DNA from: Pseudomonas fluvialis
GTDB taxonomy: Bacteria > Pseudomonadota > Gammaproteobacteria > Pseudomonadales > Pseudomonadaceae
DNA: 64,000 bases
Direction of reading: 5' to 3'
Assembly: GCF_014207935.1 (NCBI RefSeq)
Contig: NZ_JACHLL010000002.1
Span: 305,865-369,864 of the forward strand
The notes below the pieces were generated by a model. The model was not told the DNA's origin. It ran no database searches and saw only the letters and a program-made list of their open reading frames with translations. Made by a program: the position numbers and the translations under genes. Position 1 is the first letter of the stretch; each line of letters opens with the position of its first letter. Positions 18,444 through 28,378 of the stretch are shown piece by piece.

Positions 18444-19340
18444 ATGCAACCCGTCGACCTGCTGCGCCTCATCAGTCTTGCCGCCATCTGGGGCGCCAGC
18501 TTTCTCTTCATGCGCATCGCCGCCCCTGTGCTGGGTGCCATCCCCACCGCCTTCTTCCGGGTGTCTCTGGCGGCACTCGGCCTGTTTGCCCTGCTTTTGG
18601 TGCTGCGCGTGCCGCTGAACTTTCGCGGCAAGCTGCGTGCGACCCTGGCACTCGGTCTGATCAACTCAGGGATTCCGGCCACCTGCTACACCTTTGCTGC
18701 CCTGGTGCTGCCGGCCGGCTACTCGGCCATCTTCAACGCCACCACGCCGCTGATGGGCGTGCTGATCGGCGCCCTGTTCTTTCGCGAGGGCCTGACCCTG
18801 GGCAAGGGTATCGGGGTATTTCTCGGCCTGTTCGGCGTCGCCCTGCTGACCCGCACCGGGCCTCTGGCCTTCAACCTGGAACTGCTCTGGGGCGCCCTCG
18901 CCTGCCTTGGCGCCACCACCTGCTACGGATTTGCCGGTTACCTGGCCCGACGCTGGCTGGACCAGCAGGGCGGACTGGACAGCCGACTGGCATCGTTGGG
19001 CAGCATGCTCGGTGCCTGCCTGCTGCTGACACCAATCTTCCTCTGGTCGCTGTGGAGCCAGCCGCCGGCCAGCTGGGGCGGCAGCCGTGAATGGCTGGCC
19101 CTGCTGGGCCTGGGCCTGTTGTGCACGGCGTTCGCCTACGTCCTGTACTTCCAGCTGCTGAGCCGCATCGGCCCGCTGAAAGCCATGGCGGTGACCTTCC
19201 TGATCCCGCCATTCGGCGTGCTGTGGGGCGTGTTGCTGCTCGACGAGCCGCTGTCCTGGGCCTACCTGTACGGCGGCGCACTGATCGTGGTGGCGCTGTA
19301 TCTGGTGCTGCGGCCGCAGGCAGCTAACGTCGAGACCTGA
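18444..19340 (+). CDS. EamA/DMT-family membrane transporter
   Basis: This 298-residue protein has ten predicted transmembrane helices in two EamA halves: the first begins LISLAAIWGASFLFMRIAAP, the second starts near residue 150 (LLWGALACLGATTCYGFAGY). The second-half signature PPFGVLWGVLLLDEP is typical of drug/metabolite exporters. The start has AGGAAG upstream. The substrate cannot be inferred. It ends directly against the convergent Sel1-like gene, with stop codons abutting and no terminator hairpin. Confidence 0.85.
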   Translation: MQPVDLLRLISLAAIWGASFLFMRIAAPVLGAIPTAFFRVSLAALGLFALLLVLRVPLNFRGKLRATLALGLINSGIPATCYTFAALVLPAGYSAIFNATTPLMGVLIGALFFREGLTLGKGIGVFLGLFGVALLTRTGPLAFNLELLWGALACLGATTCYGFAGYLARRWLDQQGGLDSRLASLGSMLGACLLLTPIFLWSLWSQPPASWGGSREWLALLGLGLLCTAFAYVLYFQLLSRIGPLKAMAVTFLIPPFGVLWGVLLLDEPLSWAYLYGGALIVVALYLVLRPQAANVET

Positions 19341-19927
19341 TCACTCGCCGCAGGGCGGTTCGCCCGGCAATACCGGCGGATGCAAGGTGAGGTCGCGGGA
19401 CAGCGCCTCGCCGGCATCGCGCTGGACCACCGTCAGCTGTTCGGCCAGCTTGTCGCGTAGGCCAATGACCTCAAGATCGCCCTCGCTGGCCGCCAGATTG
19501 AGCCAGGCATAGGCCTGCACCTGATCCTTGGGCAGCCCGTAACCGACCACCTGCAGGGCACCGAGTCGCGCCTGCGCCTCGCTGCTGCCCTGCTGCGACG
19601 CGTGCAGCCAGCACTGTGCCGCGCGGCGGTAACGGGCATTGTCGTAGTAGCGCTGGGCCAGGCTCACCGCCGCCGGGCGCGAACCCTGGCGCACCGCGGC
19701 CCGCAGCCAGCGCTCACCGTGCTGACCAGTAAGCAGCTCACCCAGGCGAAACTGCGCATCCACCTGCCCGGCAATCGCCGCCTGCTCCAGCAGGTACAGG
19801 CCCTGCTCGCGATCACCGCCCTCCAGCGCCTTTAGCCCGCCGAGGTAGTCATCCGTGGCCGAAGCCTGCAACTGGGTACCGAACAGCAGGCCCGCCAACA
19901 GCAGGCCAGTACGGGAAAACGCTGATG

Positions 19928-19931
<4 letters not shown>
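19341..19931 (-). CDS. Exported Sel1-like repeat protein
   Basis: This 196-residue protein has a signal peptide ([16 protein letters not shown]). Two or three Sel1/TPR-like units follow: [32 protein letters not shown] and [20 protein letters not shown], then [13 protein letters not shown]. It starts at GTG 19931, whose GTGA overlaps the cysK stop, so the two are translationally coupled. Such repeats mediate protein contacts; the partner is unknown. The link with cysK looks positional rather than functional. Confidence 0.7.
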
Positions 19932-20902
<971 letters not shown>

Positions 20903-21112
20903 GGCGAGTTCCTTGCGAAAGGCCGGGAAAGACCACAAGCCTAAGTCGCGTGCCGATTCGAGTCCAGCCGGCAAACGCAAGTTGGGTGACCCGCCATTCA
21001 GTGACTGAATGGCCCGTCTGCGTTCACAGCCACCTTGCCCGCGCGTTATAGTCGGCTTTTCCAATACTGTACCGGCCGGTTTCGTTGCCGGCCTTACCGT
21101 TCGAGGTTTCCC

Positions 21113-21958
21113 ATGAAGTTCGAAGGCACCCAGTCCTACGTCGCCACCGACGATCTGAAGCTCGCCGTCAACGCCGCCATCACCCTGCAGCGCCCGCTGC
21201 TGGTCAAGGGCGAGCCGGGCACCGGCAAGACCATGCTGGCCGAGCAACTGGCCGAGGCCTTCGGCGCCCGCCTGATCACCTGGCACATCAAGTCCACCAC
21301 CAAGGCTCACCAGGGCCTGTACGAGTACGACGCGGTCAGCCGCCTGCGCGACTCGCAGCTGGACTCGGACAAGGTCCACGACGTCAAGAACTACATCAAG
21401 AAAGGCAAGCTGTGGGAGGCCTTCGAGTCCGAGGAGCGGGTCATCCTGCTGATCGACGAGATCGACAAGGCCGACATCGAGTTCCCCAACGACCTGCTGC
21501 AGGAACTCGACAAGATGGAGTTCTACGTTTACGAGACCAACGAGACGATCAAGGCCAAGCAGCGCCCGATCATCATCATCACCTCGAACAACGAGAAGGA
21601 ACTGCCGGACGCCTTCCTGCGTCGCTGCTTCTTCCACTACATCGCCTTCCCCGACCGCGACACCCTGCAACGCATCGTTGACGTGCACTACCCGAAGATC
21701 AGCGCCAGCCTGGTTTCCGAGGCGCTGGACGTGTTCTTCGACGTGCGCAAGGTGCCAGGCCTGAAGAAGAAGCCCTCCACCAGCGAGCTGGTCGACTGGC
21801 TGAAGCTGCTGATGGCCGACAACATCGGTGAAGCCGTACTGCGCGAGCGCGATCCGACCAAGGCCATCCCGCCGCTGGCCGGTGCCCTGGTAAAGAACGA
21901 GCAGGACGTGATGCTGCTGGAGCGTCTGGCCTTCATGTCCCGCCGCGCCGGGCGCTAA
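21113..21958 (+). CDS. MoxR-family AAA+ ATPase
   Basis: This 281-residue protein has Walker A GEPGTGKT at 33-40, Walker B ILLIDEID ending at D115-E116, a sensor 1 segment [20 protein letters not shown] and arginine-finger residues in it. MoxR ATPases act as chaperones that remodel or insert cofactors into partner complexes, usually together with a VWA protein. Here the VWA gene follows after a 164-bp gap in the same direction. The same pair follows cysK in P. aeruginosa by memory of its gene order. The client complex is not encoded nearby. Confidence 0.88.
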   Translation: MKFEGTQSYVATDDLKLAVNAAITLQRPLLVKGEPGTGKTMLAEQLAEAFGARLITWHIKSTTKAHQGLYEYDAVSRLRDSQLDSDKVHDVKNYIKKGKLWEAFESEERVILLIDEIDKADIEFPNDLLQELDKMEFYVYETNETIKAKQRPIIIITSNNEKELPDAFLRRCFFHYIAFPDRDTLQRIVDVHYPKISASLVSEALDVFFDVRKVPGLKKKPSTSELVDWLKLLMADNIGEAVLRERDPTKAIPPLAGALVKNEQDVMLLERLAFMSRRAGR

Positions 21959-22122
21959 GCCGAGCCGGCTGCGCGTCGGCCAGGCAATGCTGAGGAGCGG
22001 TTCGAAAGGCTCACTTACAATCGTAAGCTGCGCTTTCTCACCCCTCCTCGCCAGCCTGGCTCCAGCTCGCTCGCCCCTCCCGTGCGAGCAATCGAGTCAC
22101 AGATTTAACCGAGGGCATGTTC

Positions 22123-23301
22123 ATGCTGCTCAACCTGTTCAATGAAATGCGCGCAGCCAAGGTGCCGGTGTCGGTGCGCGAGCTGCTCGACCTGATCAAC
22201 GCGTTGAAACACAACGTGGTGTTCGCCGATATGGACGAGTTCTACTACCTCGCCCGGGCGATCCTGGTGAAGGACGAGCGCCACTTCGACAAGTTCGACC
22301 GTGCCTTCGGCGCCTACTTCAAGGGCCTGGAGAACCTCAACGAGCACCTTGAAGCGCTGATTCCCGAGGAATGGCTGCGCAAGGAATTCGAGAAACACCT
22401 GACCGATGAGGAAAAGGCGCAGATCCAGTCCCTCGGTGGCCTGGACAAGCTGATCGAAGAGTTCAAGAAGCGCCTGGAAGAACAGAAGGAACGCCACGCC
22501 GGCGGCAACAAGTGGATCGGCACCGGCGGCACCAGCCCGTTCGGCTCCGGCGGCTACAACCCCGAAGGCATCCGCGTCGGCGACGCCGGCAAGCGCCAGG
22601 GCAAGGCCGCCAAGGTGTGGGACCAGCGCGAGTACAAGAACCTCGACGATCAGGTCGAGCTGGGCACGCGCAACATCAAGGTGGCCCTGCGCCGTCTGCG
22701 AAAGTTCGCCCGCGAAGGCGCCGCGGAAGAGTTCGACCTGGGCGGCACCATCGACCACACGGCCAAAGACGGCGGCCTGCTGAATATCCAGATGCGTCCG
22801 GAGCGGCGCAACACGGTGAAGCTGCTGATCCTCTTCGACATCGGCGGCTCAATGGACGCCCACGTCAAGGTCTGCGAGGAGCTGTTCTCGGCCTGCAAGA
22901 CCGAGTTCAAGCACCTAGAGTACTTCTACTTCCACAACTTCATCTACGAAAGCGTGTGGAAGAACAACCTGCGCCGCACCAGTGAGCGCTACCCCACCCA
23001 TGACCTGCTGCACAAGTACGGTCCGGACTGGAAGGTCGTGTTCGTCGGCGACGCCGCCATGGCGCCCTACGAGATCACCCAGGCCGGCGGCAGCGTGGAG
23101 CACTGGAACGAGGAAGCCGGCTACGTCTGGATGAAACGCTTCATGGAGAAATACAAGAAGCTCATCTGGATCAACCCCTACCCCAAGAGCAGCTGGGACT
23201 ACACCGCCTCCACCGGACTGGTGCGCGAGCTGATCAACGACCAGATGCACCCGCTGACCCTGCAGGGCCTGGAAGAAGGCATGCGTTTTCTCTCCAAATA
23301 A
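22123..23301 (+). CDS. VWA (CoxE-like) partner of the MoxR ATPase
   Basis: This 392-residue protein starts at ATG 22123, eight bases after GAGG; an ATG at 22117 is too close to that site. The N-terminal half is helical and charged, with a Gly-rich hinge (GGTSPFGSGGY) near 135. The VWA domain starts near 225. The MIDAS motif reads DIGGSMD (D239-x-G-x-S) instead of the canonical DxSxS, so one metal-coordinating serine is replaced by glycine. The C-terminus has WINPYPKSSWDYT, typical of CoxE-like proteins. It is expected to work with the MoxR ATPase upstream. The gene ends at the hairpin at 23321-23344. Confidence 0.82.
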   Translation: MLLNLFNEMRAAKVPVSVRELLDLINALKHNVVFADMDEFYYLARAILVKDERHFDKFDRAFGAYFKGLENLNEHLEALIPEEWLRKEFEKHLTDEEKAQIQSLGGLDKLIEEFKKRLEEQKERHAGGNKWIGTGGTSPFGSGGYNPEGIRVGDAGKRQGKAAKVWDQREYKNLDDQVELGTRNIKVALRRLRKFAREGAAEEFDLGGTIDHTAKDGGLLNIQMRPERRNTVKLLILFDIGGSMDAHVKVCEELFSACKTEFKHLEYFYFHNFIYESVWKNNLRRTSERYPTHDLLHKYGPDWKVVFVGDAAMAPYEITQAGGSVEHWNEEAGYVWMKRFMEKYKKLIWINPYPKSSWDYTASTGLVRELINDQMHPLTLQGLEEGMRFLSK

Positions 23302-23320
23302 GCCCTGGGCAGTAACAGCC

Positions 23321-23344
23321 GAGGCCGCCTTTTCAGGCGGCCTC
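23321..23344 (+). terminator. Intrinsic terminator after the VWA gene
   Basis: GAGGCCGCC and GGCGGCCTC form a 9-bp stem with a 6-base T-rich loop, followed by TTC-ATT. It is 19 bp past the VWA stop. Confidence 0.7.
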
Positions 23345-23457
23345 TTCATTGGCGGGATACGCCCAACCAACCGAAACACAGCTTGTAAAAAATCCGCCGC
23401 CCGCCTGCGCGACAACCGCAGGTATGCTTTGGTTCCCTTGGTTTGCAACAGAATCCA

Positions 23458-23955
23458 ATGTCAGCCCTATCGGAACCTCCCAGTTGCCGCTTTCCCTGCA
23501 AGGAAAGCCCGCGCAACTCACAACCTCTTCAGTCAGATTCCCCGCGGTCTCTTAGCGATCTGCTAGCGCAGCTTCTGATCCCGCTGGAGCATTTCCCGCG
23601 GATCGACCTCGACAGCAGCCGCGCCGCCATGCGCGCGGCGGTCATGCACAGCCCGCCCGGCTACCTGCTGGTGTTCGCCAGCGCCGAAGAAGACTTTCCG
23701 CTGGGCTATGTTCATAGAACACCACTGGCCATCGAGCTGCTGACCGGCAACCGCGCCGATGTACAGCGCCTCGTCACCCTGACGCCCTGCCTGCCCATTT
23801 CCATCAGCCTTGGCGAGGCCTTGCGCCTACTCGGCCGCAAGCAAGCCGAGCTGGGGATACTCTGTGATCTGCAGGGCGCAGCCCTGGGTTGCTGCACACG
23901 CGAATGCCTGCAGCAGCTGGCGCCGGTAAGCGCTGCTCAGCCGTCATCCTGCTGA
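23458..23955 (+). CDS. Small protein resembling a lone CBS-domain pair
   Basis: This 165-residue protein has no signal peptide or membrane helix. The first 40 residues are rich in Ser/Pro. From about residue 60, the pattern LLVFASAEEDFPLGYVHRTP then EALRLLGRKQAELGILCDLQG then CTRECLQQL follows the order of the CBS pair of CorC/CNNM proteins (FPVCDGG, LLGVVH, LLEQFR, MAFVIDEYGE, LQDVLEAV). The real CNNM gene begins 73 bp downstream. It could be a diverged, DUF21-less relative. The start is uncertain, since no good ribosome site precedes ATG 23458 and a TTG lies at 23443. The function is unknown. Confidence 0.5.
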   Translation: MSALSEPPSCRFPCKESPRNSQPLQSDSPRSLSDLLAQLLIPLEHFPRIDLDSSRAAMRAAVMHSPPGYLLVFASAEEDFPLGYVHRTPLAIELLTGNRADVQRLVTLTPCLPISISLGEALRLLGRKQAELGILCDLQGAALGCCTRECLQQLAPVSAAQPSSC

Positions 23956-24028
23956 GCGCACCGGGCAAGACATCGAATACCGAATTAATGAATAGGCAGT
24001 GCGCAGAAAACGCACTGGGAGAACAACA

Positions 24029-25345
24029 ATGGAATTTTTTGCCCTGGCCTTGCTGATCATCCTCAATGGCCTGTTCGCCATGTCGGAGATCGCGCTGGTC
24101 GCCGCCAGAAAAGCCCGGCTGATGAAGCTCGCGGCCGATGGCGACTCATCGGCCGCCGTGGCTCTGAAACTTGGCGAAGACCCGACCAAGTTTCTTTCGA
24201 CCATCCAGATCGGCATCACCTCCATCGGCATCCTCAACGGTATCGTCGGTGAGGCCGTGCTGGCTGCGCCCCTGGCTGAATGGCTGAAGTCGCTTGGCGT
24301 TGACAGCTCCACAGCCAGTATCGGTGCTACCGCCGGCGTGGTGATCGTGATCACCTATGTTTCCATCGTGATCGGCGAACTGGTGCCCAAGCGCATCGGC
24401 CAGCTCAACCCGGAAGCCATCGCCCGTCTGGTTGCCCGGCCGATGGTGACCCTGTCCTTCCTGACCCGCCCGTTCGTGCTGCTGCTGTCCTGGTCGACCC
24501 ACACCATTCTGCGCATCATGGGCGTGCGTCTGGTCAACAACTCGGGCGTCACCGAAGAAGAAATCCACGCCATGCTCGAAGAAGGCTCGGAGTCCGGCGT
24601 CATCGAACAGCATCAGCACGAGATGGTGCGCAATGTGTTCCGTCTGGACGACCGCCAGCTCGGCTCGCTGATGATCCCGCGCTCGGATCTGGTCTATATC
24701 GATGTGCGCAAGCCGGCGCAAGAGAACATCCAGCTGATGATCGAATCGGAGCACTCGCGTTTCCCGGTGTGTGACGGCGGCCTGGACAACCTGCTGGGTG
24801 TAGTACACGCCAAACAGGCTTTCGCCTGCCTGGCCAAAGGTGAACAACCTGACTTCACCGCCCAGCTGCACCACTGCGTCTACGTGCCGGAAACCCTCAC
24901 CGGCATGGAGCTACTGGAGCAGTTCCGCGCCAGCGGCATGCAGATGGCATTCGTCATCGACGAGTACGGCGAACTGGAGGGCATCGTCACCCTGCAGGAT
25001 GTGCTGGAAGCCGTCACCGGCGAGTTCACCCCCAACAATGCCGAAGACGCCTGGGCCGTGCAGCGGCACGACGGCTCATGGCTGCTGGACGGCGCCATCC
25101 CCATTCCGGAGATGAAGGATCGCCTGACGCTCAAGAGCGTTCCCGAAGAAGACAAGGGACGCTTCCACACCGTGTCCGGCATGATCATGCTACTTCTGGG
25201 ACGTGTGCCGGCCACCAGCGACCGGGTGCAATGGGATGGCTGGATGTTCGAAGTGGTCGACATGGACGGCAAACGCATCGACAAGGTCCTGGCCTCCCCG
25301 GTCGAAACCAGGGACGACAACCTCGATGACGCTACTCTGCCTTAA
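24029..25345 (+). CDS. CNNM/CorC-family membrane protein (DUF21-CBS-CorC_HlyC)
   Basis: This 438-residue protein has GGGAG upstream. A DUF21 membrane domain (residues 1-180) has four hydrophobic helices: FALALLIILNGLFAMSEIAL is the first, and GIGELVPKRIG-like VIGELVPKRIG follows the third. A CBS pair covers about 200-330, and the C-terminal CorC_HlyC FAD-like domain 345-425 (DGAIPI, VSGMIMLLLGRVP). Family members are annotated as hemolysin-like or as magnesium/cobalt transporters of the CNNM type. Ion transport is the better supported role; haemolysis is not. Confidence 0.87.
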   Translation: MEFFALALLIILNGLFAMSEIALVAARKARLMKLAADGDSSAAVALKLGEDPTKFLSTIQIGITSIGILNGIVGEAVLAAPLAEWLKSLGVDSSTASIGATAGVVIVITYVSIVIGELVPKRIGQLNPEAIARLVARPMVTLSFLTRPFVLLLSWSTHTILRIMGVRLVNNSGVTEEEIHAMLEEGSESGVIEQHQHEMVRNVFRLDDRQLGSLMIPRSDLVYIDVRKPAQENIQLMIESEHSRFPVCDGGLDNLLGVVHAKQAFACLAKGEQPDFTAQLHHCVYVPETLTGMELLEQFRASGMQMAFVIDEYGELEGIVTLQDVLEAVTGEFTPNNAEDAWAVQRHDGSWLLDGAIPIPEMKDRLTLKSVPEEDKGRFHTVSGMIMLLLGRVPATSDRVQWDGWMFEVVDMDGKRIDKVLASPVETRDDNLDDATLP

Positions 25346-25462
25346 AACAGCCGATCGGCAACCGACGTAGGGCTGCCTCAAAAAGCTGAGAGACAACAGG
25401 CGCGCGAAATGCTGAGTGGCTTATCCTGTATGCCATGATGGCCTTTTGACAGGAGCACCCGG

Positions 25463-26560
25463 GTGACGCTGATCAGTACGCTTAAGCGCTCGCTGGATCC
25501 GCTGCACGGTTTGAGCGACTCCACGCAGCAGGAGTTTGCCACCTGGTACCAGCAGGCCAAGGTGCCACAGATCCGTTACGTCGCCTTCCTCACCGCCCTG
25601 CTGTATCTGGTGTATGCCGCCGTCGAACAGCAAGTGGCCAGTGACCAGCTCACGCTGCGCCTGCTGATCCACGGCTTCGTGGTGCCCGCCACGCTGCTGG
25701 CCGTCGGCATCATGAGCTTTTACGCCCAGCTGTACCGGCCGATGCTCGCCCTGCTGATCGCCTCGCCGATCAACGCGACCATCAATCACCTGTATCTCAA
25801 TAGCCACCACAACGACTTCGCCTACTTCAGTCCCGAGCTCTACCTGATCCTTATCTGGATCTTCGCCATCTCCGGTATGACCCTGCGCCAGTCCGTCCTC
25901 ACCGGTGGCGCGGCAGCCGTGCTGATTCTTGCGACCACGCTGGGCGACTCGCTGCAACCGGGGCTGCAGCACCTGCACCTGGTATGGACGCTGGCGGCCA
26001 CATCCTTCGGCCTGCTCAGCGCCTTCATGCTGGAAAAGGTGCACAAGACCATGTTTCTGCAGCAGAGCCAGCTAGCCCTCAGTGCCAGTATTGATGGCCT
26101 GACCGGCCTGTGGAACCGCGCCCGCATCGACCAGCTCTTCGCCGAAGAGCTCGCCCGCGCGCAGCGCTACGGCACGGCGTTTTCCGTGATCCTGATCGAC
26201 ATCGACCATTTCAAAAACGTCAACGACACCCATGGCCATGCCGTGGGCGATACAGTCCTGCGGCAGTTCGCCACCCTGCTGCGGCGCAACGTCCGCATGG
26301 TCGACAAGGTCGGCCGGCTGGGCGGCGAAGAATTCCTCATCATCCTGCCCGAAGCCGACAGCGAGCAGGCCAGAGCCGCCGCACACACCCTTCAGCAGCG
26401 CCTGGAAGCCTTCGACTTCGATACGGTACAACGCAAAACGGCCAGCTTCGGCGTGGCACAGTTTCGTATGGGTGATGACCTGAGCAGCATGCTGGAGCGC
26501 GTTGACCGGGCGATGTACAAGGCCAAGGCCAGTGGCCGCAATCGCATAGAGGTGCTGTAA
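25463..26560 (+). CDS. Membrane diguanylate cyclase (GGDEF) with intact I-site
   Basis: This 365-residue protein starts at GTG behind AGGAG. About six hydrophobic helices span residues 38-192. The GGDEF domain follows a short linker (ASIDGLTGLWNRARID at about 208). The active site is G287-G-E-E-F291 with substrate contacts DIDHFKNVND, so the enzyme should make c-di-GMP. R278-M-V-D281 is placed exactly five residues before the active site, giving a product-inhibition I-site. No other signalling domain is present; the membrane part is a sensor of unknown input. c-di-GMP would also feed into the LapA adhesin control seen at the left edge. Confidence 0.9.
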   Translation: MTLISTLKRSLDPLHGLSDSTQQEFATWYQQAKVPQIRYVAFLTALLYLVYAAVEQQVASDQLTLRLLIHGFVVPATLLAVGIMSFYAQLYRPMLALLIASPINATINHLYLNSHHNDFAYFSPELYLILIWIFAISGMTLRQSVLTGGAAAVLILATTLGDSLQPGLQHLHLVWTLAATSFGLLSAFMLEKVHKTMFLQQSQLALSASIDGLTGLWNRARIDQLFAEELARAQRYGTAFSVILIDIDHFKNVNDTHGHAVGDTVLRQFATLLRRNVRMVDKVGRLGGEEFLIILPEADSEQARAAAHTLQQRLEAFDFDTVQRKTASFGVAQFRMGDDLSSMLERVDRAMYKAKASGRNRIEVL

Positions 26561-26578
26561 CCCGCCGGGGCCGGCGGG
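26561..26578. terminator. Hairpin between convergent cyclase and argR
   Basis: CCCGCCGG and CCGGCGGG form a perfect 8-bp stem directly after the cyclase stop. Only TT-GC-TC follows on the plus strand, so termination strength is doubtful. Confidence 0.45.
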
Positions 26579-26584
26579 TTGCTC

Positions 26585-27571
26585 TCAGCCGCGCTCGACC
26601 ATCAGCGGCTGGGCATCGGCCGGGTGCTGGCCGCGGCGCTGATTACGGTCATCACGCGGCGTGACGCCGAAGAAGTTACGGTAGGCACTGGAGAAGTGCG
26701 GGCCGGAGGAGAAACCGCAGGACAGACCGATCTGGATGATCGACTTGCTGGTCTGCATCAGCATCTGCCGCGCGCGGTTCAGGCGCAGCTCCAGGTAATA
26801 CTGGCTGGGCACGCGGTTGAGGTACTGCTTGAAGATGCGCTCCAGCTGGCGGCGCGACACGCAAACATGCTGGGAAATCTCGTCGGTGGTCAGCGGCTCT
26901 TCGATGTTGGCTTCCATCAGCAGCACGGCCTGGGTCAGCTTGGGATGGCTGGAACCCAGACGGTTCTGCAGCGGAATGCGCTGGCGCTCGCCGCCTTCGC
27001 GGATACGCTCGACCACCAGTTCCTCGCTGACCGCACCGGCCAGTTCAGCGCCGTGATCACGGCTGAGCACGGCCAGCAGCAGGTCGACCACGGTCATGCC
27101 GCCACAGGCCGTCAGGCGGTCACGGTCCCAGTCGAACAGATGGTTGGTGGCAATGGCCTTGGGGTAGCGCTCGGCGAACTCGTCCAGCCAGCGCCAGTGC
27201 ACGGCAGCGCGGTAGCCATCAAGAAGACCCAACTGGGCCAGCGGAAACACCCCGGCGGCAAAGGCACCCAGCACGCAACCACTGCGGGCAGCCTGTTTCA
27301 GGGCACTCTGCAGCGCCGGCGGCATGTTCACCGGCGGTTCATCGGCAAACAGGAACAGCCGATCGGTGTGCTCCAGCGTACCGCTCCACGGTACGCCCGG
27401 CAGGCGCCAGCCAGTGCCCTCGGCAAAGGGCTCGGCATGCAACAGCTGCAGCTCGTAATGGGCATCGGCATGCACGCGGCGGGCAACCCGCAGCACCTCC
27501 TCCGCCAGCGCCAGAGTCATGGGGCGCACGGAGGGCCAAAGCAGAAAGGTGATGCGCTGCGGGGTTGTCAT
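26585..27571 (-). CDS. argR: Arginine-responsive AraC-family regulator
   Basis: This 328-residue protein has an N-terminal DJ-1/PfpI-like ligand domain (ITFLLWPSVRPMTLALAEEVLRVA). A C-terminal AraC DNA-binding domain covers about 220-310 (MEANIEEPLTTDEISQHVCV, SRRQLERIFKQYL, IIQIGLSCGFSSGPHFSSAY). In Pseudomonas, ArgR activates arginine uptake and catabolism genes and represses some biosynthetic ones. It lies last in the aotJQMOP-argR operon, 19 bp after aotP, exactly as in P. aeruginosa. It is probably autoregulated through the aotJ promoter (half-sites at 31957-31993). ATG 27571 is chosen over TTG 27580. Confidence 0.9.
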   Translation of the reverse strand: MTTPQRITFLLWPSVRPMTLALAEEVLRVARRVHADAHYELQLLHAEPFAEGTGWRLPGVPWSGTLEHTDRLFLFADEPPVNMPPALQSALKQAARSGCVLGAFAAGVFPLAQLGLLDGYRAAVHWRWLDEFAERYPKAIATNHLFDWDRDRLTACGGMTVVDLLLAVLSRDHGAELAGAVSEELVVERIREGGERQRIPLQNRLGSSHPKLTQAVLLMEANIEEPLTTDEISQHVCVSRRQLERIFKQYLNRVPSQYYLELRLNRARQMLMQTSKSIIQIGLSCGFSSGPHFSSAYRNFFGVTPRDDRNQRRGQHPADAQPLMVERG

Positions 27572-27590
27572 GGTGTGCAAGTCTAGACGC

Positions 27591-28355
27591 TTATTTCAGG
27601 CTGCCGGAAAGGAACTGTTTCAGACGTTCGGACTGCGGATTTGCCAGCACTTCCTTCGGACAGCCAGTTTCCTCCACCAACCCCTTGTGCAGGAATACCA
27701 ACTGGTTGGACACCTCGCGGGCAAAACCCATTTCGTGGGTCACCACCACCATGGTGCGGCCTTCCTGGGCCAGGTCCTGCATGACCTTGAGTACCTCACC
27801 GACCAGTTCGGGATCGAGCGCCGAGGTCGGCTCGTCGAACAGCATCACCTCCGGCTCCATGGCCAGCGCGCGGGCGATGGCCACGCGCTGCTGCTCGCCA
27901 CCGGACATGTGTCCCGGATAGGCATCCTTGCGGTGCGCCACACCGACCTTGGCCAGGTAGTGCTCAGCCTTGTCGCGGGCCTCGGCCTTGCTCACGCCGA
28001 GCACATGCACCGGCGCCTCCATGACGTTGTCCAAGGCGCTCATGTGCGACCACAGGTTGAAGTGCTGGAACACCATCGACAAGCGCGAGCGCATGCGCTG
28101 CAGCTGCTTGGCGTCCACCGCCTTGAGCGCACCATCCTTGCCGGGCTTGAGTTTGAGCTCCTCGCCATTGAGCAGGATCTTGCCCGAGTGCGGCTGCTCC
28201 AGCAGGTTGATGCAGCGCAGGAAGGTGCTCTTGCCCGAGCCGCTGGAGCCGATGATGCTGATCACGTCGCCCGCCTTGGCCGCCAGGGACACGCCCTTGA
28301 GCACTTCATTGCTGCCGTAGCGCTTGTGCAGATCCTGAACTTCGAGTTTGTACAT
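27591..28355 (-). CDS. aotP: Arginine/ornithine ABC transporter ATPase
   Basis: This 254-residue ATPase starts at MYKLEVQDLHKRYG. It has Walker A GSSGSGKST near 40, signature MSGGEQQRVAIARAL near 155, Walker B EVMLFDEPTSALDPEL, and the H-loop VTHEMGFAREV. It powers the AotQ/AotM permease for arginine and ornithine uptake. It lies 23 bp after aotO and 19 bp before argR. The frame extends further upstream, but only this start fits the family. Confidence 0.93.
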   Translation of the reverse strand: MYKLEVQDLHKRYGSNEVLKGVSLAAKAGDVISIIGSSGSGKSTFLRCINLLEQPHSGKILLNGEELKLKPGKDGALKAVDAKQLQRMRSRLSMVFQHFNLWSHMSALDNVMEAPVHVLGVSKAEARDKAEHYLAKVGVAHRKDAYPGHMSGGEQQRVAIARALAMEPEVMLFDEPTSALDPELVGEVLKVMQDLAQEGRTMVVVTHEMGFAREVSNQLVFLHKGLVEETGCPKEVLANPQSERLKQFLSGSLK

Positions 28356-28378
28356 GGTTTTGACTCTCTGGAAGCGAA

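Noticed and set aside
20903..21688. Upstream extension of the cysK frame and antisense frame over the MoxR gene
   Set aside because: CysK homologues begin at MSRIF; the extension overlaps the MoxR ATPase on the other strand and shows no domain.
21959..22122. Possible repeat or small RNA between the MoxR and VWA genes
   Set aside because: The 164-bp gap has short GC-rich stretches but no perfect inverted repeat with a T-run and no repeat elsewhere in the window that I could find.
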